Origin: Haloarchaeobius sp. HME9146
GTDB taxonomy: Archaea; Halobacteriota; Halobacteria; Halobacteriales; Natrialbaceae
Assembly: GCF_025399835.1 (NCBI RefSeq)
Contig: NZ_JAODVR010000001.1
Coordinates: 62,001 to 126,000, forward strand
Direction: 5' to 3'
DNA: 64,000 nucleotides
Shown one piece after another: positions 16,302 to 23,976 of this stretch. The first letter of the stretch is position 1. Every line of letters starts with the position of its first letter. Position numbers and translations under genes: made by a program. Below the pieces are notes generated by a model. That model saw only the letters and a program-made list of their open reading frames with translations. It did not search any database and was not told where the DNA came from.

Positions 16302-16307
16302 TATAAA
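16302..16307 (+). promoter_or_regulatory. consensus-like TATA box upstream of a possible microprotein
   Basis: TATAAA is one of the cleanest TATA boxes in the window. It lies 29-34 nt before an ATG at 16336 that opens a 30-codon frame, and about 135 nt before the aldolase-like gene. Confidence 0.5.
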
Positions 16308-16335
16308 ACTACGTCAGACACCCGTCAGACCCCGT

Positions 16336-16428
16336 ATGAACGGCTGTGGTTCCTGCAGACGGTGCCGGTATCTGCGACGGGCCGGTTCCCAGCTGGCCGG
16401 GGCGACCACACTTTTGCCAGGGCGGTGA
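16336..16428 (+). CDS. possible 30-residue Cys/Arg-rich microprotein
   Basis: A short frame from ATG to TGA, beginning MNGCGSCRRCRYLRRAGS, sits at leaderless distance behind a TATAAA box. It has three cysteines spaced CxxCxxC and is strongly basic, unlike the acidic haloarchaeal average. Haloarchaea do encode small zinc-finger microproteins, but those normally have four cysteines, so this may be only a leader of the downstream gene, or not translated at all. I list it because the promoter geometry is good. There is no other support. Confidence 0.25.
   Translation: MNGCGSCRRCRYLRRAGSQLAGATTLLPGR
16411..16416 (+). promoter_or_regulatory. TATA-like element for the DapA-superfamily gene
   Basis: CTTTTG lies 25-30 nt before the ATG at 16441, resembling the promoters of other genes here. 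Confidence 0.4.
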
Positions 16429-16440
16429 GTCGTGGCGACC

Positions 16441-17319
16441 ATGCGAGGAACCGGACTACCGCTCGTGACGCCCTTCAGCGACGACGAGAGCATCGACGAG
16501 GGCGCGCTCCGAGAACTGGTCGCGTGGGTCACCGACGCGGGGGTCGACTTCATCGTCCCCTGCGGGTCGAACAGCGAGGCGGCGCTGCTCACACCGGAGG
16601 AACGGACCCGGGTGGTCGAGGTCGTCGCCGACGAGACCGACCTGCCCGTGCTCGCGGGGACCGGCCACCCCGGGCTGCACCAGACCCGCGAGCAGACCGC
16701 CGCCGCGGCCGAGGCGGGTGCGGACGCCGCCCTGGTCGTCACCCCGTTCTACCACCAGCACGACCAGGCGGCCATGGCCGACTACTACCGTGACGTGGCC
16801 GACGCGAGTGCCATCCCCATCTACCTCTACAGCGTCCCGAAGTACACCGACACGGTGCTCCAGCCCGAGACGGTCGGCGAACTGGCGAGCCACCCCAACA
16901 TCGCGGGCATCAAGGACTCCAGCGGGAGCCTGGAGGCGCTCCAGCGCACCATCTCACGGACCGACGACGCGGACTTCGACGTCCTCGTCGGGAGCGGGAG
17001 CATCTTCGCTGCCGGCCTCGAGTACGGTGCTGCCGGCGGCGTCCTGGCGATGGCGAACGTCGTCCCCGACCTGGCCAGCGAGGTGTACGCGCGACAGCAG
17101 GCTGGCGACATCGCGGGTGCACGCGAGCTGAACCAGTCGCTCGTCGAACTGAATCGCGCCGTCACGGCGGGACACGGCGTCCCCGGGCTGAAGGCCGCGA
17201 TGCGCCACCGTGGGCAACCGGCCGGCAGGACGCGCCGTCCCTTCACGCCGGTCGACGCCGACGCCGAGGAGACACTCGCCTCACTCGTCGACGGCGCGCT
17301 CGACGACGCCCGGACCTGA
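16441..17319 (+). CDS. DapA-superfamily (DHDPS/NAL) lyase or aldolase
   Basis: 292 residues forming one TIM barrel. The Schiff-base lysine motif GIKDSSG stands near residue 157, LYSVPKYT takes the place of the YNVPxRT tyrosine region near 130, and the early loop reads PCGSNSEAALLTPEER instead of the usual GTTGE. The C-terminus PGLKAAM...RPFTPV is typical of the family. The changed loop and the lack of lysine-biosynthesis neighbours argue against true dihydrodipicolinate synthase; a 2-keto-3-deoxy-sugar-acid or other pyruvate-dependent aldolase is likelier. I chose ATG 16441 over GTG 16432 because of promoter spacing. Its 3' end overlaps the convergent regulator gene by 39 nt. Confidence 0.8.
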   Translation: MRGTGLPLVTPFSDDESIDEGALRELVAWVTDAGVDFIVPCGSNSEAALLTPEERTRVVEVVADETDLPVLAGTGHPGLHQTREQTAAAAEAGADAALVVTPFYHQHDQAAMADYYRDVADASAIPIYLYSVPKYTDTVLQPETVGELASHPNIAGIKDSSGSLEALQRTISRTDDADFDVLVGSGSIFAAGLEYGAAGGVLAMANVVPDLASEVYARQQAGDIAGARELNQSLVELNRAVTAGHGVPGLKAAMRHRGQPAGRTRRPFTPVDADAEETLASLVDGALDDART

Positions 17320-18009
17320 ATCGGCCGCGGGTGCAGCCACGGCCCGGGTCGCCGTCGCCTTCGCAGTTACGACGACCTGACGGCCGGGTTCCAGCCCCAG
17401 TCGCGCCACGCTGTCCATCGTCACGAGTGCCGACAGCGGCGACTCCGCGCCCACGTCCACGGTGACGGTGGCGATGGCCTGGCCGGCATCGACCTCCGAC
17501 ACGGTCCCCTCGAACCGGTTCCGGGCGCTGGTGCCGCCGGCAGCGGGCGCGTCGGCTGGCTCGTGGAGCGTCACCGCGTCCGCGCGGAGCCAGACCTGCA
17601 CGTCGGTCGCCTCGGCGGGAACCAGTGCCCGCAGCCGGCCGACGGCCGTCTCGACCGTCCCGAGTTCCCCGTCGCGGTCGACGACCCGACCGTCGAGGAC
17701 CGTCTCGTCGGCCTCCGCGACCCCGGCGAACTCGGCGCTGAGGCGCTGGAGGCGCGCGAGCAGGTCCCTGGCCTGCGGGGTGAGCTGGCTCCCGCCACCA
17801 CCCGACCCACCGCGGGTCCGCTCGACCAGCGACCCAAACGCGCCCTCCAGCGACTGGAGCCGGGCGAGTGCCCGGGCGTACGAGCGACCGAGGTCGTCCG
17901 CGGCCCGGTTCAGCGAGCCCGCGTCGTCGATGGCCCGCAGTAGCGTCGCGTCGTCGGCTCCGAAGGTCACGTCGCCCGACCGCAGGCCTGCCTCGAAGTC
18001 ACCCTCCAT
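17281..18009 (-). CDS. ModE-like winged-helix regulator with TOBE domain
   Basis: 242 residues. Residues about 15-105 match the ModE/LysR-type winged helix (LLRAIDDAGSLNRAADDLG ... LVERTRGGSGGGGSQLT ... ARDLLARL). Residues about 165-225 form a single TOBE (Mop) domain (NRFEGTVSEVDAGQAIATVTVDV ... ALVTMDSVARLGLEPGRQVVVTAKA) that binds oxyanions. It is divergent from wtpA across 65 nt, so it most likely controls the tungstate transporter in response to tungstate or molybdate; this is inference from position and domains. I chose the ATG at 18009 over one 9 codons upstream because the domain starts soon after it. It converges on the aldolase gene. Confidence 0.82.
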   Translation of the reverse strand: MEGDFEAGLRSGDVTFGADDATLLRAIDDAGSLNRAADDLGRSYARALARLQSLEGAFGSLVERTRGGSGGGGSQLTPQARDLLARLQRLSAEFAGVAEADETVLDGRVVDRDGELGTVETAVGRLRALVPAEATDVQVWLRADAVTLHEPADAPAAGGTSARNRFEGTVSEVDAGQAIATVTVDVGAESPLSALVTMDSVARLGLEPGRQVVVTAKATATRAVAAPAADSGPGVVERAVDE

Positions 18010-18074
18010 GCCCACCCGTCCGCGACCCGTCGGCAAAACCGTTATGTCACCCCCGTCGAAACACCGTTGTATCT
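18010..18074. promoter_or_regulatory. shared intergenic region of the ModE-like regulator and wtpA
   Basis: This 65 nt gap must hold both divergent promoters and any oxyanion-responsive operator. AAAACCGTTATGTC lies near -35 of wtpA and contains its best TATA-like candidate. No strong palindrome is visible. Confidence 0.4.
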
Positions 18075-19085
18075 ATGTCGGAACAACGCTACTCGCGCCG
18101 GACGTTCCTCGCCGGCGCGGCCGCGACAGGGACCGCAGCACTCGCCGGGTGTATCTCGTCGTTCACGGGCGGGAGCAGCGGTGACACCGCGACCATCTTC
18201 CACGCTGGCAGTCTCGCCGCACCCTTCGGCGACGCCGAGAAACCGTTCGAGCAACAGCACGACGCCGAGGTGGTCCGCGAGGCGAAGGGCTCCGTGGGGT
18301 CGACGAAGAAGATAACCGAGCAGGGCAAGTCGGCGGAGGTACTCGGCGTCTCAGACTTCCGGCTCATCCGCGACATGATGCTACCCGACCACGGCGACTG
18401 GTACAGCATCTTCGCGACCAACTCGATGGCCATCGCCTACACCGACGACTCGACGGGGGCCGACGAGTTCTCGACCGAGAACTGGTGGGAGGTACTGGCC
18501 CGCGACGACGTGACCTTCGCCCACAGCGACCCCGCGGTCGACCCGAACGGCTACCGCTCCCGGATGGCGATGAAACTCGGGGCCATCGAGTTCGAGGGCG
18601 AGCGCCTCTACGACGAATCGACCCGCGACACCCTCATCGAGCAGTCGAAGATCCCCTCCGGCACGGAGACCGAGCTCATCGGCCAACTCGAATCCGGCGA
18701 GCTCGACTACGCCTGGCAGTACAAGTCCGCGGGCGCGAGCCACGACGTGAACGTCATCGACCTCCAGCCCGCCGTCAACCTCGCCGTCGCGGACCAGAAA
18801 CACGCCAAGCATTACGCGAAGGCCGAGGTCGAAGCAGGCGGGAACACCTACACGGGCGCGCCCATCGCCTACGGCATCACCGTTCCCGGTGTCGCGGAGA
18901 CCCCAGACCTCGGCGCGCAGTGGGTCGAGTTCATGGCCAGCGACGAGGGCAAGGCCATCCTCGAGGACAACGGGTTCTCGCCGGTCTCGCCACTGGTCGT
19001 CCCCGAGAGCGGGAAGAGCAACGTGCCGGAGAGCGTCATGGGCATGGCCGAGGCGAAGTCCAGCCTCGGTCCCCTGGAACTGTAG
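18075..19085 (+). CDS. wtpA: tungstate/molybdate ABC transporter substrate-binding protein WtpA
   Basis: 336 residues. A Tat signal (RR at 8-9) ends in a lipobox LAGC (Cys26). The mature protein follows the WtpA pattern closely: IFHAGSLAAPFGDAEKPFE, EAKGSVGSTKKITEQGKSAEVLGVSD, IFATNSMAIAYTD, SDPAVDPNGYRSRMAMKL and IPSGTETELIGQLESGELDYAW. WtpA binds tungstate very tightly on the outer membrane face and delivers it to WtpB. The ATG at 18075 starts the Tat signal. wtpB follows after 32 nt and wtpC overlaps wtpB, forming one operon. Tungstate rather than molybdate is the family expectation; the sequence does not exclude molybdate. Confidence 0.9.
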   Translation: MSEQRYSRRTFLAGAAATGTAALAGCISSFTGGSSGDTATIFHAGSLAAPFGDAEKPFEQQHDAEVVREAKGSVGSTKKITEQGKSAEVLGVSDFRLIRDMMLPDHGDWYSIFATNSMAIAYTDDSTGADEFSTENWWEVLARDDVTFAHSDPAVDPNGYRSRMAMKLGAIEFEGERLYDESTRDTLIEQSKIPSGTETELIGQLESGELDYAWQYKSAGASHDVNVIDLQPAVNLAVADQKHAKHYAKAEVEAGGNTYTGAPIAYGITVPGVAETPDLGAQWVEFMASDEGKAILEDNGFSPVSPLVVPESGKSNVPESVMGMAEAKSSLGPLEL

Positions 19086-19117
19086 CGCGGGGTTCTTCAG
19101 TCCACACTCCCTGTTCG

Positions 19118-20104
19118 ATGGCGATGGAAGACCAGACGGCAACCGGGACAGCCCCGATGAGCGACACGCTCGGCCGCGGCTCGCTCGCCGTCGCCGTTGC
19201 GACGGTCCAGTTCGCCGTCTTCGCTGGCCTCGTCGTCCTCGACATGCCGACGCTCTACGTCCCGTTCGCGCTCGCCAGCGCCGCCACGCTGGGGTACGTC
19301 AGCGACCGGGGCTGGTTCGGCCTCGCCACCGCGACCCTCGGCACGGTCCTCTTGCTGGCGCTCGCCCTCCCACTCGGGCTGTTCGTCGCCCGACAGAAGC
19401 CCGCTCTCGTCGCCGACGCCCTCACGGACCCGGCCGTCCACCAGATGCTGTACCTGACGATATACGCGCCGCTGGTCGCCGCGGTCGTCGCCCTGCTGTT
19501 CGGCGTCCCGCTGGCGTACCTGCTCGCCAGAGGCTTCCCCGGTGACGCGGTCATCGCCGCCCTCGTCGACCTCCCCCTCGTGGTTCCGCACTCGGTCGCG
19601 GGCATCCTCATCCTGTTCGGTTTCGGTCGCCGAGGCGTCCTCCCGGGCGTCTCCGTCCTCGGCACGATGGCCGGCATGGTGCTCGCCCTCTCGTTCGTCG
19701 CCGCCCCCTTCGCGGTCAATGCAGCCCGCGACGCCTTCGAGGCGGTCGACCCCAGACTCGAATACGCTGCCCGGAGCCACGGCGCGACCCAGACCGACAC
19801 GTTCCTCCGGGTGAGTCTCCCGCTCGCCAAGCGCGGCATCGCGACCGGCGGCGTCCTCGCGTGGGCCCGCGGTGTCAGCGAGTTCGGCGCGGTCGCCGTC
19901 GTCGCCTACACGGTCGAGTTCTTCTACCCGCCCGCGCTCGACACGGTCCTCGGCACGCACGCCCCGGTGTACATCTTCCAGCAGTACAACCAGGCCGGTC
20001 TCGACCAGTCCGGGTCGGTCGCGTTCGTCCTGCTCGTGCTCTCGCTCCTGATATTCCTGCTCGTCAGATGGCTCGGCTTCGGCCAGCTGGGTGGTGCCTC
20101 GTGA
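19118..20104 (+). CDS. wtpB: tungstate ABC transporter permease WtpB
   Basis: 328 residues. Several hydrophobic segments are followed by a canonical type-I importer permease: PLVAAVVALLFGVPLAYLLAR, DLPLVVPHSVAGILILFGFG, and the EAA coupling loop DPRLEYAARSHGATQTDTFLRVSLPLAKRG (near 210-240). An N-terminal extension of about 85 residues contributes two or three extra helices. The start could be ATG 19118 or ATG 19157 (MSDTLGRGS); I used the first. It lies 32 nt after wtpA and overlaps wtpC by 4 nt (GTGA). Confidence 0.87.
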   Translation: MAMEDQTATGTAPMSDTLGRGSLAVAVATVQFAVFAGLVVLDMPTLYVPFALASAATLGYVSDRGWFGLATATLGTVLLLALALPLGLFVARQKPALVADALTDPAVHQMLYLTIYAPLVAAVVALLFGVPLAYLLARGFPGDAVIAALVDLPLVVPHSVAGILILFGFGRRGVLPGVSVLGTMAGMVLALSFVAAPFAVNAARDAFEAVDPRLEYAARSHGATQTDTFLRVSLPLAKRGIATGGVLAWARGVSEFGAVAVVAYTVEFFYPPALDTVLGTHAPVYIFQQYNQAGLDQSGSVAFVLLVLSLLIFLLVRWLGFGQLGGAS

Positions 20105-21036
20105 GCCTCGACTTCACGGTCCGGGCCCGGTTCACCGCCCCCGGTGCCGAGCCGTTCACCGTCGACGCCGATCTGGCGGTCGAGACCGGCGAGACGCTGG
20201 TCGTCCTCGGCCCCAGCGGGAGCGGGAAGACCCTGCTCCTCGAATGCGTCGGCGGCCACCACAGCTACCACGGAACCGTCGCGAGCCACGGCCACGACCT
20301 CAGTGACGCCCCACCGGAGCATCGCGACTTCGGCTTCGTGTTCCAGGACTACGCGCTGTTCCCGCACATGACCGCCCGCGAGAACGTCGACTTCGGGTCG
20401 AAGTACCACGACGAGGTGGGCGACCCCGACGACCTGCTCGCGGACCTCGACGTGGCCGACCTCGCCGACCGCTATCCGGACACGCTCTCGGGCGGGGAGC
20501 AACAGCGCGTCGCCCTCGCGCGCGCCCTCGCCATCCAGCCCGACGTGTTGCTGCTAGACGAGCCGCTGTCGGCACTCGACGCACCGACCCGCCGGAGCCT
20601 CCGGGGTGACCTCGCGGACGTACTGGACGAGGTGACGGCGCTGTACGTCACCCACGACCGGACGACCGCCCGGGCGCTGGCCGACCGCGTGGCGGTCATG
20701 CGGGATGGGCAGGTCGTCCAGGTCGGGAGCCCCGAAGAGGTGTTCGAGCGACCAGCCACCGCGTTCGTGGCCCGGTTCGTCGGCGCGAACGTGCTCCCCG
20801 GAGGCCTCGTCGGTTCGAAGGCCGAGTCGGTCGCGATCCGACCCGAACACGTCCGAATCGGCGACGGGGAGTACACCGGGACCGTCGAACGGGCGGCCCG
20901 TGAGGAGGCTGCGACCCGGGTGACGCTCGATGTGGGCGGGACAAGGGTCGAGGCGCTGGTGCAGGACCCGCCGACGGTCGGTGAGTCTGTCGCGGTGGGA
21001 CTGCCCGCAGCACACCGCAGCCGGCTCGACGGGTAG
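20101..21036 (+). CDS. wtpC: tungstate ABC transporter ATP-binding protein WtpC
   Basis: 311 residues, starting at a GTG that overlaps the wtpB stop by 4 nt. Walker A GPSGSGKTLL (near 38), FVFQDYALFPHM (Q-loop), signature LSGGEQQRVALARAL and Walker B LLLDEPLSALD are intact. After residue 235 comes a TOBE-type domain (SVAIRPEHVRIGDGEYTGTVERAAREEAATRVTLDVGG) that may sense oxyanion and inhibit the pump, as in ModC/WtpC relatives. No better start exists within the ABC domain frame. Confidence 0.87.
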   Translation: MSLDFTVRARFTAPGAEPFTVDADLAVETGETLVVLGPSGSGKTLLLECVGGHHSYHGTVASHGHDLSDAPPEHRDFGFVFQDYALFPHMTARENVDFGSKYHDEVGDPDDLLADLDVADLADRYPDTLSGGEQQRVALARALAIQPDVLLLDEPLSALDAPTRRSLRGDLADVLDEVTALYVTHDRTTARALADRVAVMRDGQVVQVGSPEEVFERPATAFVARFVGANVLPGGLVGSKAESVAIRPEHVRIGDGEYTGTVERAAREEAATRVTLDVGGTRVEALVQDPPTVGESVAVGLPAAHRSRLDG

Positions 21037-21094
21037 TCGATTCCGGCGGCCAGCACCGACGGAAATACATCTGTTCGCCGATATATATCGGACG

Positions 21095-22306
21095 ATGACC
21101 GACTGGTTCCCCTCCCGACGCCGCTTCCTCCTCAGCTGTGCGACGGTGGGACTGAGTGGTTGCAGTGCCCTCCAGGCCGACCCGCCAGCCCCCGGTCCCG
21201 GCGACTGGACCCACCCACGGAGCGACGCCGCCAGAACCGGCCACAGCCCGGTTGGCGACCTTCGCGAACAGCCAAGCGTCGCCTGGCGCATCGACCTCGA
21301 ACACGTCGGTGCTCCGAACGCGGCCGCGACGCTGTTCGACGGGACACTCTACCATCCCGACGGTGGGTTTCTCGCTGTCGACGCGACCGACGGAACCGTC
21401 CGCGCCCGCGGCACCGAGACGACGTTTTCGGCACCAGTCGTCGCGCCCACGGCGGCCTACCGGAACGAGACGCTGGTCTTCGGGGGTGCCGGGACCGTCA
21501 CCGGCGCGAACCCGTCGGGTACCGTCCCAGGCGACCTTCGCCAACGCTGGCGGTTCCCCGGGCCACCGGGCGAATCACTGTTTCCGTCGTTCGCCGCTGG
21601 CGCGGACGAGCCCGGCCCCGCCGTCGCGGACGGGACGGTATACTGGTCCGGGCCCGTCTCGGGGGACGACTCCCTCGTCGCCATCGACGCCAGCAGCGGC
21701 CGGAAGCACTGGCACGTCACCGCCGAGAACGGCCTGCACGAACCTGTGGTCGCCGACGGCGCCGTGTTCGCAGGGAACCTCGCAGACGTGGTGGTGGCGG
21801 TCGACCACGACGGGACCGAACGCTGGCGGGTGCGGCGAGACATCCGGTTCGTCGACTGGAACCGCTTCGTCGCTGACGACGAGCGCCTCTACCTCGCCCG
21901 CAGCGAGCACGTGGCCGCACTGGACACGACCACGGGTGAGGAGGTGTGGAGCCAGGCGCTGACGGCTCGTAACGGAACCCGACCCGCCCTCGCCGACGGG
22001 ACGCTCTTCGTCGGTGTCTCCACCGAGGAGGAAGCGAGCGACGCACTGGTCGCGCTCGACGCCGCAACCGGCGAGCAACGCTGGTCGGTGCCCGCGGGCT
22101 CACACGACCGGCCGCCCGTCGTCGCGGGCGAGACGCTCTACCAGGTCGACTACGACACCATCGTCGCCCGGGACGTCACGGACGGAACCGAGCGGTGGCG
22201 GTGGACGAATCCGACCGAGGACCAGCTAGCGGTCCCGACGCCAAGCGACAGACGCCTCTACGTCCCGGCGCTCCGTGAACTCCTGGCGCTGGAGGTGCCC
22301 ACATGA
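21095..22306 (+). CDS. PQQ-type beta-propeller lipoprotein (Tat exported)
   Basis: 403 residues. A Tat signal with RRR at 8-10 leads to LSGC (Cys23), predicting a lipid-anchored extracellular protein. The rest consists of repeated propeller blades with the pattern VAIDASSGRKHWH, AALDTTTGEEVWSQ, VALDAATGEQRWSV and VARDVTDGTERWRW, as in BamB/PQQ_2 repeat proteins. No catalytic dehydrogenase residues are evident, so a binding or scaffold role is likelier than an enzyme. Its TGA overlaps the ATG of the next membrane protein (4 nt), so the two are co-translated. Start chosen at the ATG of the Tat signal. Confidence 0.8.
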   Translation: MTDWFPSRRRFLLSCATVGLSGCSALQADPPAPGPGDWTHPRSDAARTGHSPVGDLREQPSVAWRIDLEHVGAPNAAATLFDGTLYHPDGGFLAVDATDGTVRARGTETTFSAPVVAPTAAYRNETLVFGGAGTVTGANPSGTVPGDLRQRWRFPGPPGESLFPSFAAGADEPGPAVADGTVYWSGPVSGDDSLVAIDASSGRKHWHVTAENGLHEPVVADGAVFAGNLADVVVAVDHDGTERWRVRRDIRFVDWNRFVADDERLYLARSEHVAALDTTTGEEVWSQALTARNGTRPALADGTLFVGVSTEEEASDALVALDAATGEQRWSVPAGSHDRPPVVAGETLYQVDYDTIVARDVTDGTERWRWTNPTEDQLAVPTPSDRRLYVPALRELLALEVPT

Positions 22307-23094
22307 GCGCGGGCGAGCAGCCCGACCAGGGACAGCGTTCCGGCGGTACCATGGGACTCATCGGCGACGCAATCGAGGACATCTGGGAGGACCCCACGCT
22401 GCTCGTGCCGTACCTCCTCGCCGGAGTGGTCACCGCGACAGTCGACACGTTCCGGCTCGCAGATCCCGTGCCCGTCGACGTGCAGACGACCGGGACGAAC
22501 GGCCTGGTTCACGTCCGGATACGCTCGTTCCCGGGCGTGGTCCGGGTCGTCCAGTCGTGGCCGACGAGTCTCCCCGGACTCGAACCAGCATACCTGGCGA
22601 GCACCCTCGCGGCGAACGTCCTCGTCGTCGCCTGCGGCGTCCTCGCGATGGCACTGGTGGTGAGCCGGTTCGACGAGAAGGCGAGCCGAAGCTGGTGGCC
22701 GGTCGGCCGACTGCTCGGCTACGCCCTCGCCGTCGGTACGCTCGGGAGCGTGGTCGGCGGACTGGCGCTCTGGATCGGCTTCCCGGCGACGCTGTTGGGC
22801 GTCCTCGGGATGCTCGTCGTCGCGATGCGGACCTACCCGGTCCCCGTGCTGCTCCTCCGCGGCCGGTCGGTCGTGGACGCACTGAGACGGTCGGTGACGC
22901 TGACCGCTGGCCACAACCGGCTCACCTTCGGCCTCGTGACCGTCCTCGGCCTCGGGGCCCATCTCCTTGCGAGCCCGGTTCCTCTGCTCGAAGTCGACCT
23001 CCCCCTCGCGGTCGGGACGCTCCTGGCGACGGCCGTCGTCGGCCCGGTACACGCGCTCGCGACGGTCCACGCGACCAACCAGTGGGAGCGCTGA
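22303..23094 (+). CDS. integral membrane protein, unknown function
   Basis: 263 residues with about five or six hydrophobic segments: LLVPYLLAGVVTATV (near 33), LASTLAANVLVVACGVLAMALVV (near 107), LLGYALAVGTLGSVVGGLALW, LLGVLGMLVVAM and two near the C-terminus. RGRSVVDALRRSVTL between helices resembles the cytoplasmic loop of haloarchaeal multi-helix proteins with a GlpM/YesL-like layout, but I recognise no family. The ATG overlaps the propeller stop by 4 nt. Met17 is an alternative start. It may form a membrane partner for the propeller lipoprotein. Confidence 0.7.
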   Translation: MSAGEQPDQGQRSGGTMGLIGDAIEDIWEDPTLLVPYLLAGVVTATVDTFRLADPVPVDVQTTGTNGLVHVRIRSFPGVVRVVQSWPTSLPGLEPAYLASTLAANVLVVACGVLAMALVVSRFDEKASRSWWPVGRLLGYALAVGTLGSVVGGLALWIGFPATLLGVLGMLVVAMRTYPVPVLLLRGRSVVDALRRSVTLTAGHNRLTFGLVTVLGLGAHLLASPVPLLEVDLPLAVGTLLATAVVGPVHALATVHATNQWER

Positions 23095-23141
23095 CGCTCG
23101 CCGACGAGTTGCTTTTCACGTCCGGCCTCCTGCACCCAGAC

Positions 23142-23240
23142 ATGACCTGGGCAGAGCTGTTCGAGCGCGCCGACAGCTACGACGTGGACGAGGAGACCGT
23201 CCGAGAAACGCTCCGCCGCCACCGCGAGGACGATGTCTGA
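23142..23240 (+). CDS. 32-residue acidic conserved-type protein preceding a PIN-like gene
   Basis: A short frame encodes MTWAELFERADSYDVDEETV and about a dozen more residues, predicted as helix-turn-helix-like helices. Its TGA overlaps the start of the PIN-like gene by 8 nt. I recall similar small proteins (WxxLFERAxxYxVDxxxVRxxL) beside PIN-like genes in other haloarchaea. The arrangement resembles a VapB-VapC antitoxin-toxin pair, but the protein is shorter than typical antitoxins. Function not known. Confidence 0.5.
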   Translation: MTWAELFERADSYDVDEETVRETLRRHREDDV

Positions 23241-23700
23241 GGCGAGCACGCGTGTCGTCGCCGATGCGGACGTGCTGGCCGCGGACCTGCTCTGTGACGG
23301 CTCGAGTCGCGAAGCGCTCGACCACGTTCGCGCGCACTCGTGGATGACGCTCGTGGCGAGCGATCACCTGCTCGACGATGCCGAGGCGGTCGTCGCCGAG
23401 TTGGCCGACGCCGAGTTGGCTGCCGACTGGCGCGACCGCATCGAGCAGGACGTAGAGTCGGTCGAGCACCCGCCGAGCGACCACCCCGGGCTGGCGTCTG
23501 CCTATCGCGGCGAGGCGGCCCACCTGCTCAGCTTCGACCGCGGCCTCGGCAGCGCGAAAGCTGGCGCGGGCATGAACAAGCACATGTCTCTGAGCGTCCG
23601 GCCCCCGGACGCGTTCGCGCGGCTGTTCGACCCGGAGAGCCTGTACGAGGCCGTGGTCGGCGACGAGTATCCCGGGCCCGACGTGGACCCGCGGGAGTGA
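23233..23700 (+). CDS. PIN-like domain protein
   Basis: 155 residues. The first strand reads RVVADADVLAADLL, matching the PIN first acidic residue; EAVVAELADAEL and LLSFDRGL supply further acidic positions in the usual order. PIN domains are Mg2+-dependent ribonucleases, often VapC toxins. The acidic set looks incomplete by eye (no clear C-terminal NDxDF), so activity is uncertain. It overlaps the upstream 32-residue gene by 8 nt. It is the last gene of the cluster beginning at 21095. Confidence 0.6.
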   Translation: MSEASTRVVADADVLAADLLCDGSSREALDHVRAHSWMTLVASDHLLDDAEAVVAELADAELAADWRDRIEQDVESVEHPPSDHPGLASAYRGEAAHLLSFDRGLGSAKAGAGMNKHMSLSVRPPDAFARLFDPESLYEAVVGDEYPGPDVDPRE

Positions 23701-23708
23701 GAAGGCGG

Positions 23709-23918
23709 TTACGCCTCCAGCTGTTTCTCGAACGTCCGCGACAGGACGACGTAGGCGAGCACCAGATCGACTGGGACCATGGCGAGAACGAGATAGTAGA
23801 CCAGCGACCCGGCGTCGAGGAACAGCGTCGTCGATGCGAGAACCATGGCACCGCCGGCAGCCATGAACAGCGCGAGTCGCTTCGGGCCGACGCGGTGGAC
23901 CAGCGTCTCTTCAGACAT
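23709..23918 (-). CDS. small two-helix membrane protein
   Basis: 69 residues. MSEETLVHRVGPKRLALF precedes two hydrophobic helices (about 17-35 and 41-59), and a short charged tail ends the protein. Haloarchaea carry many such proteins annotated only as hypothetical. The ATG at 23918 is supported by a TATA-like GTTATAT 24-30 nt upstream. No functional clue exists beyond the membrane location. Confidence 0.6.
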   Translation of the reverse strand: MSEETLVHRVGPKRLALFMAAGGAMVLASTTLFLDAGSLVYYLVLAMVPVDLVLAYVVLSRTFEKQLEA

Positions 23919-23941
23919 GTTTTCATGCGCTGTTTTAGAGC

Positions 23942-23948
23942 ATATAAC
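23942..23948 (-). promoter_or_regulatory. TATA-like element for the small membrane protein
   Basis: Minus-strand GTTATAT lies 24-30 nt before the ATG at 23918. Confidence 0.5.
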
Positions 23949-23976
23949 CGTTCGGTTTCCGGGGCTGGCGGAACGA

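Noticed and set aside
16432-16440. GTG start for the DapA-superfamily gene
   Set aside because: In frame, but the ATG at 16441 gives a better distance to the TATA-like CTTTTG.
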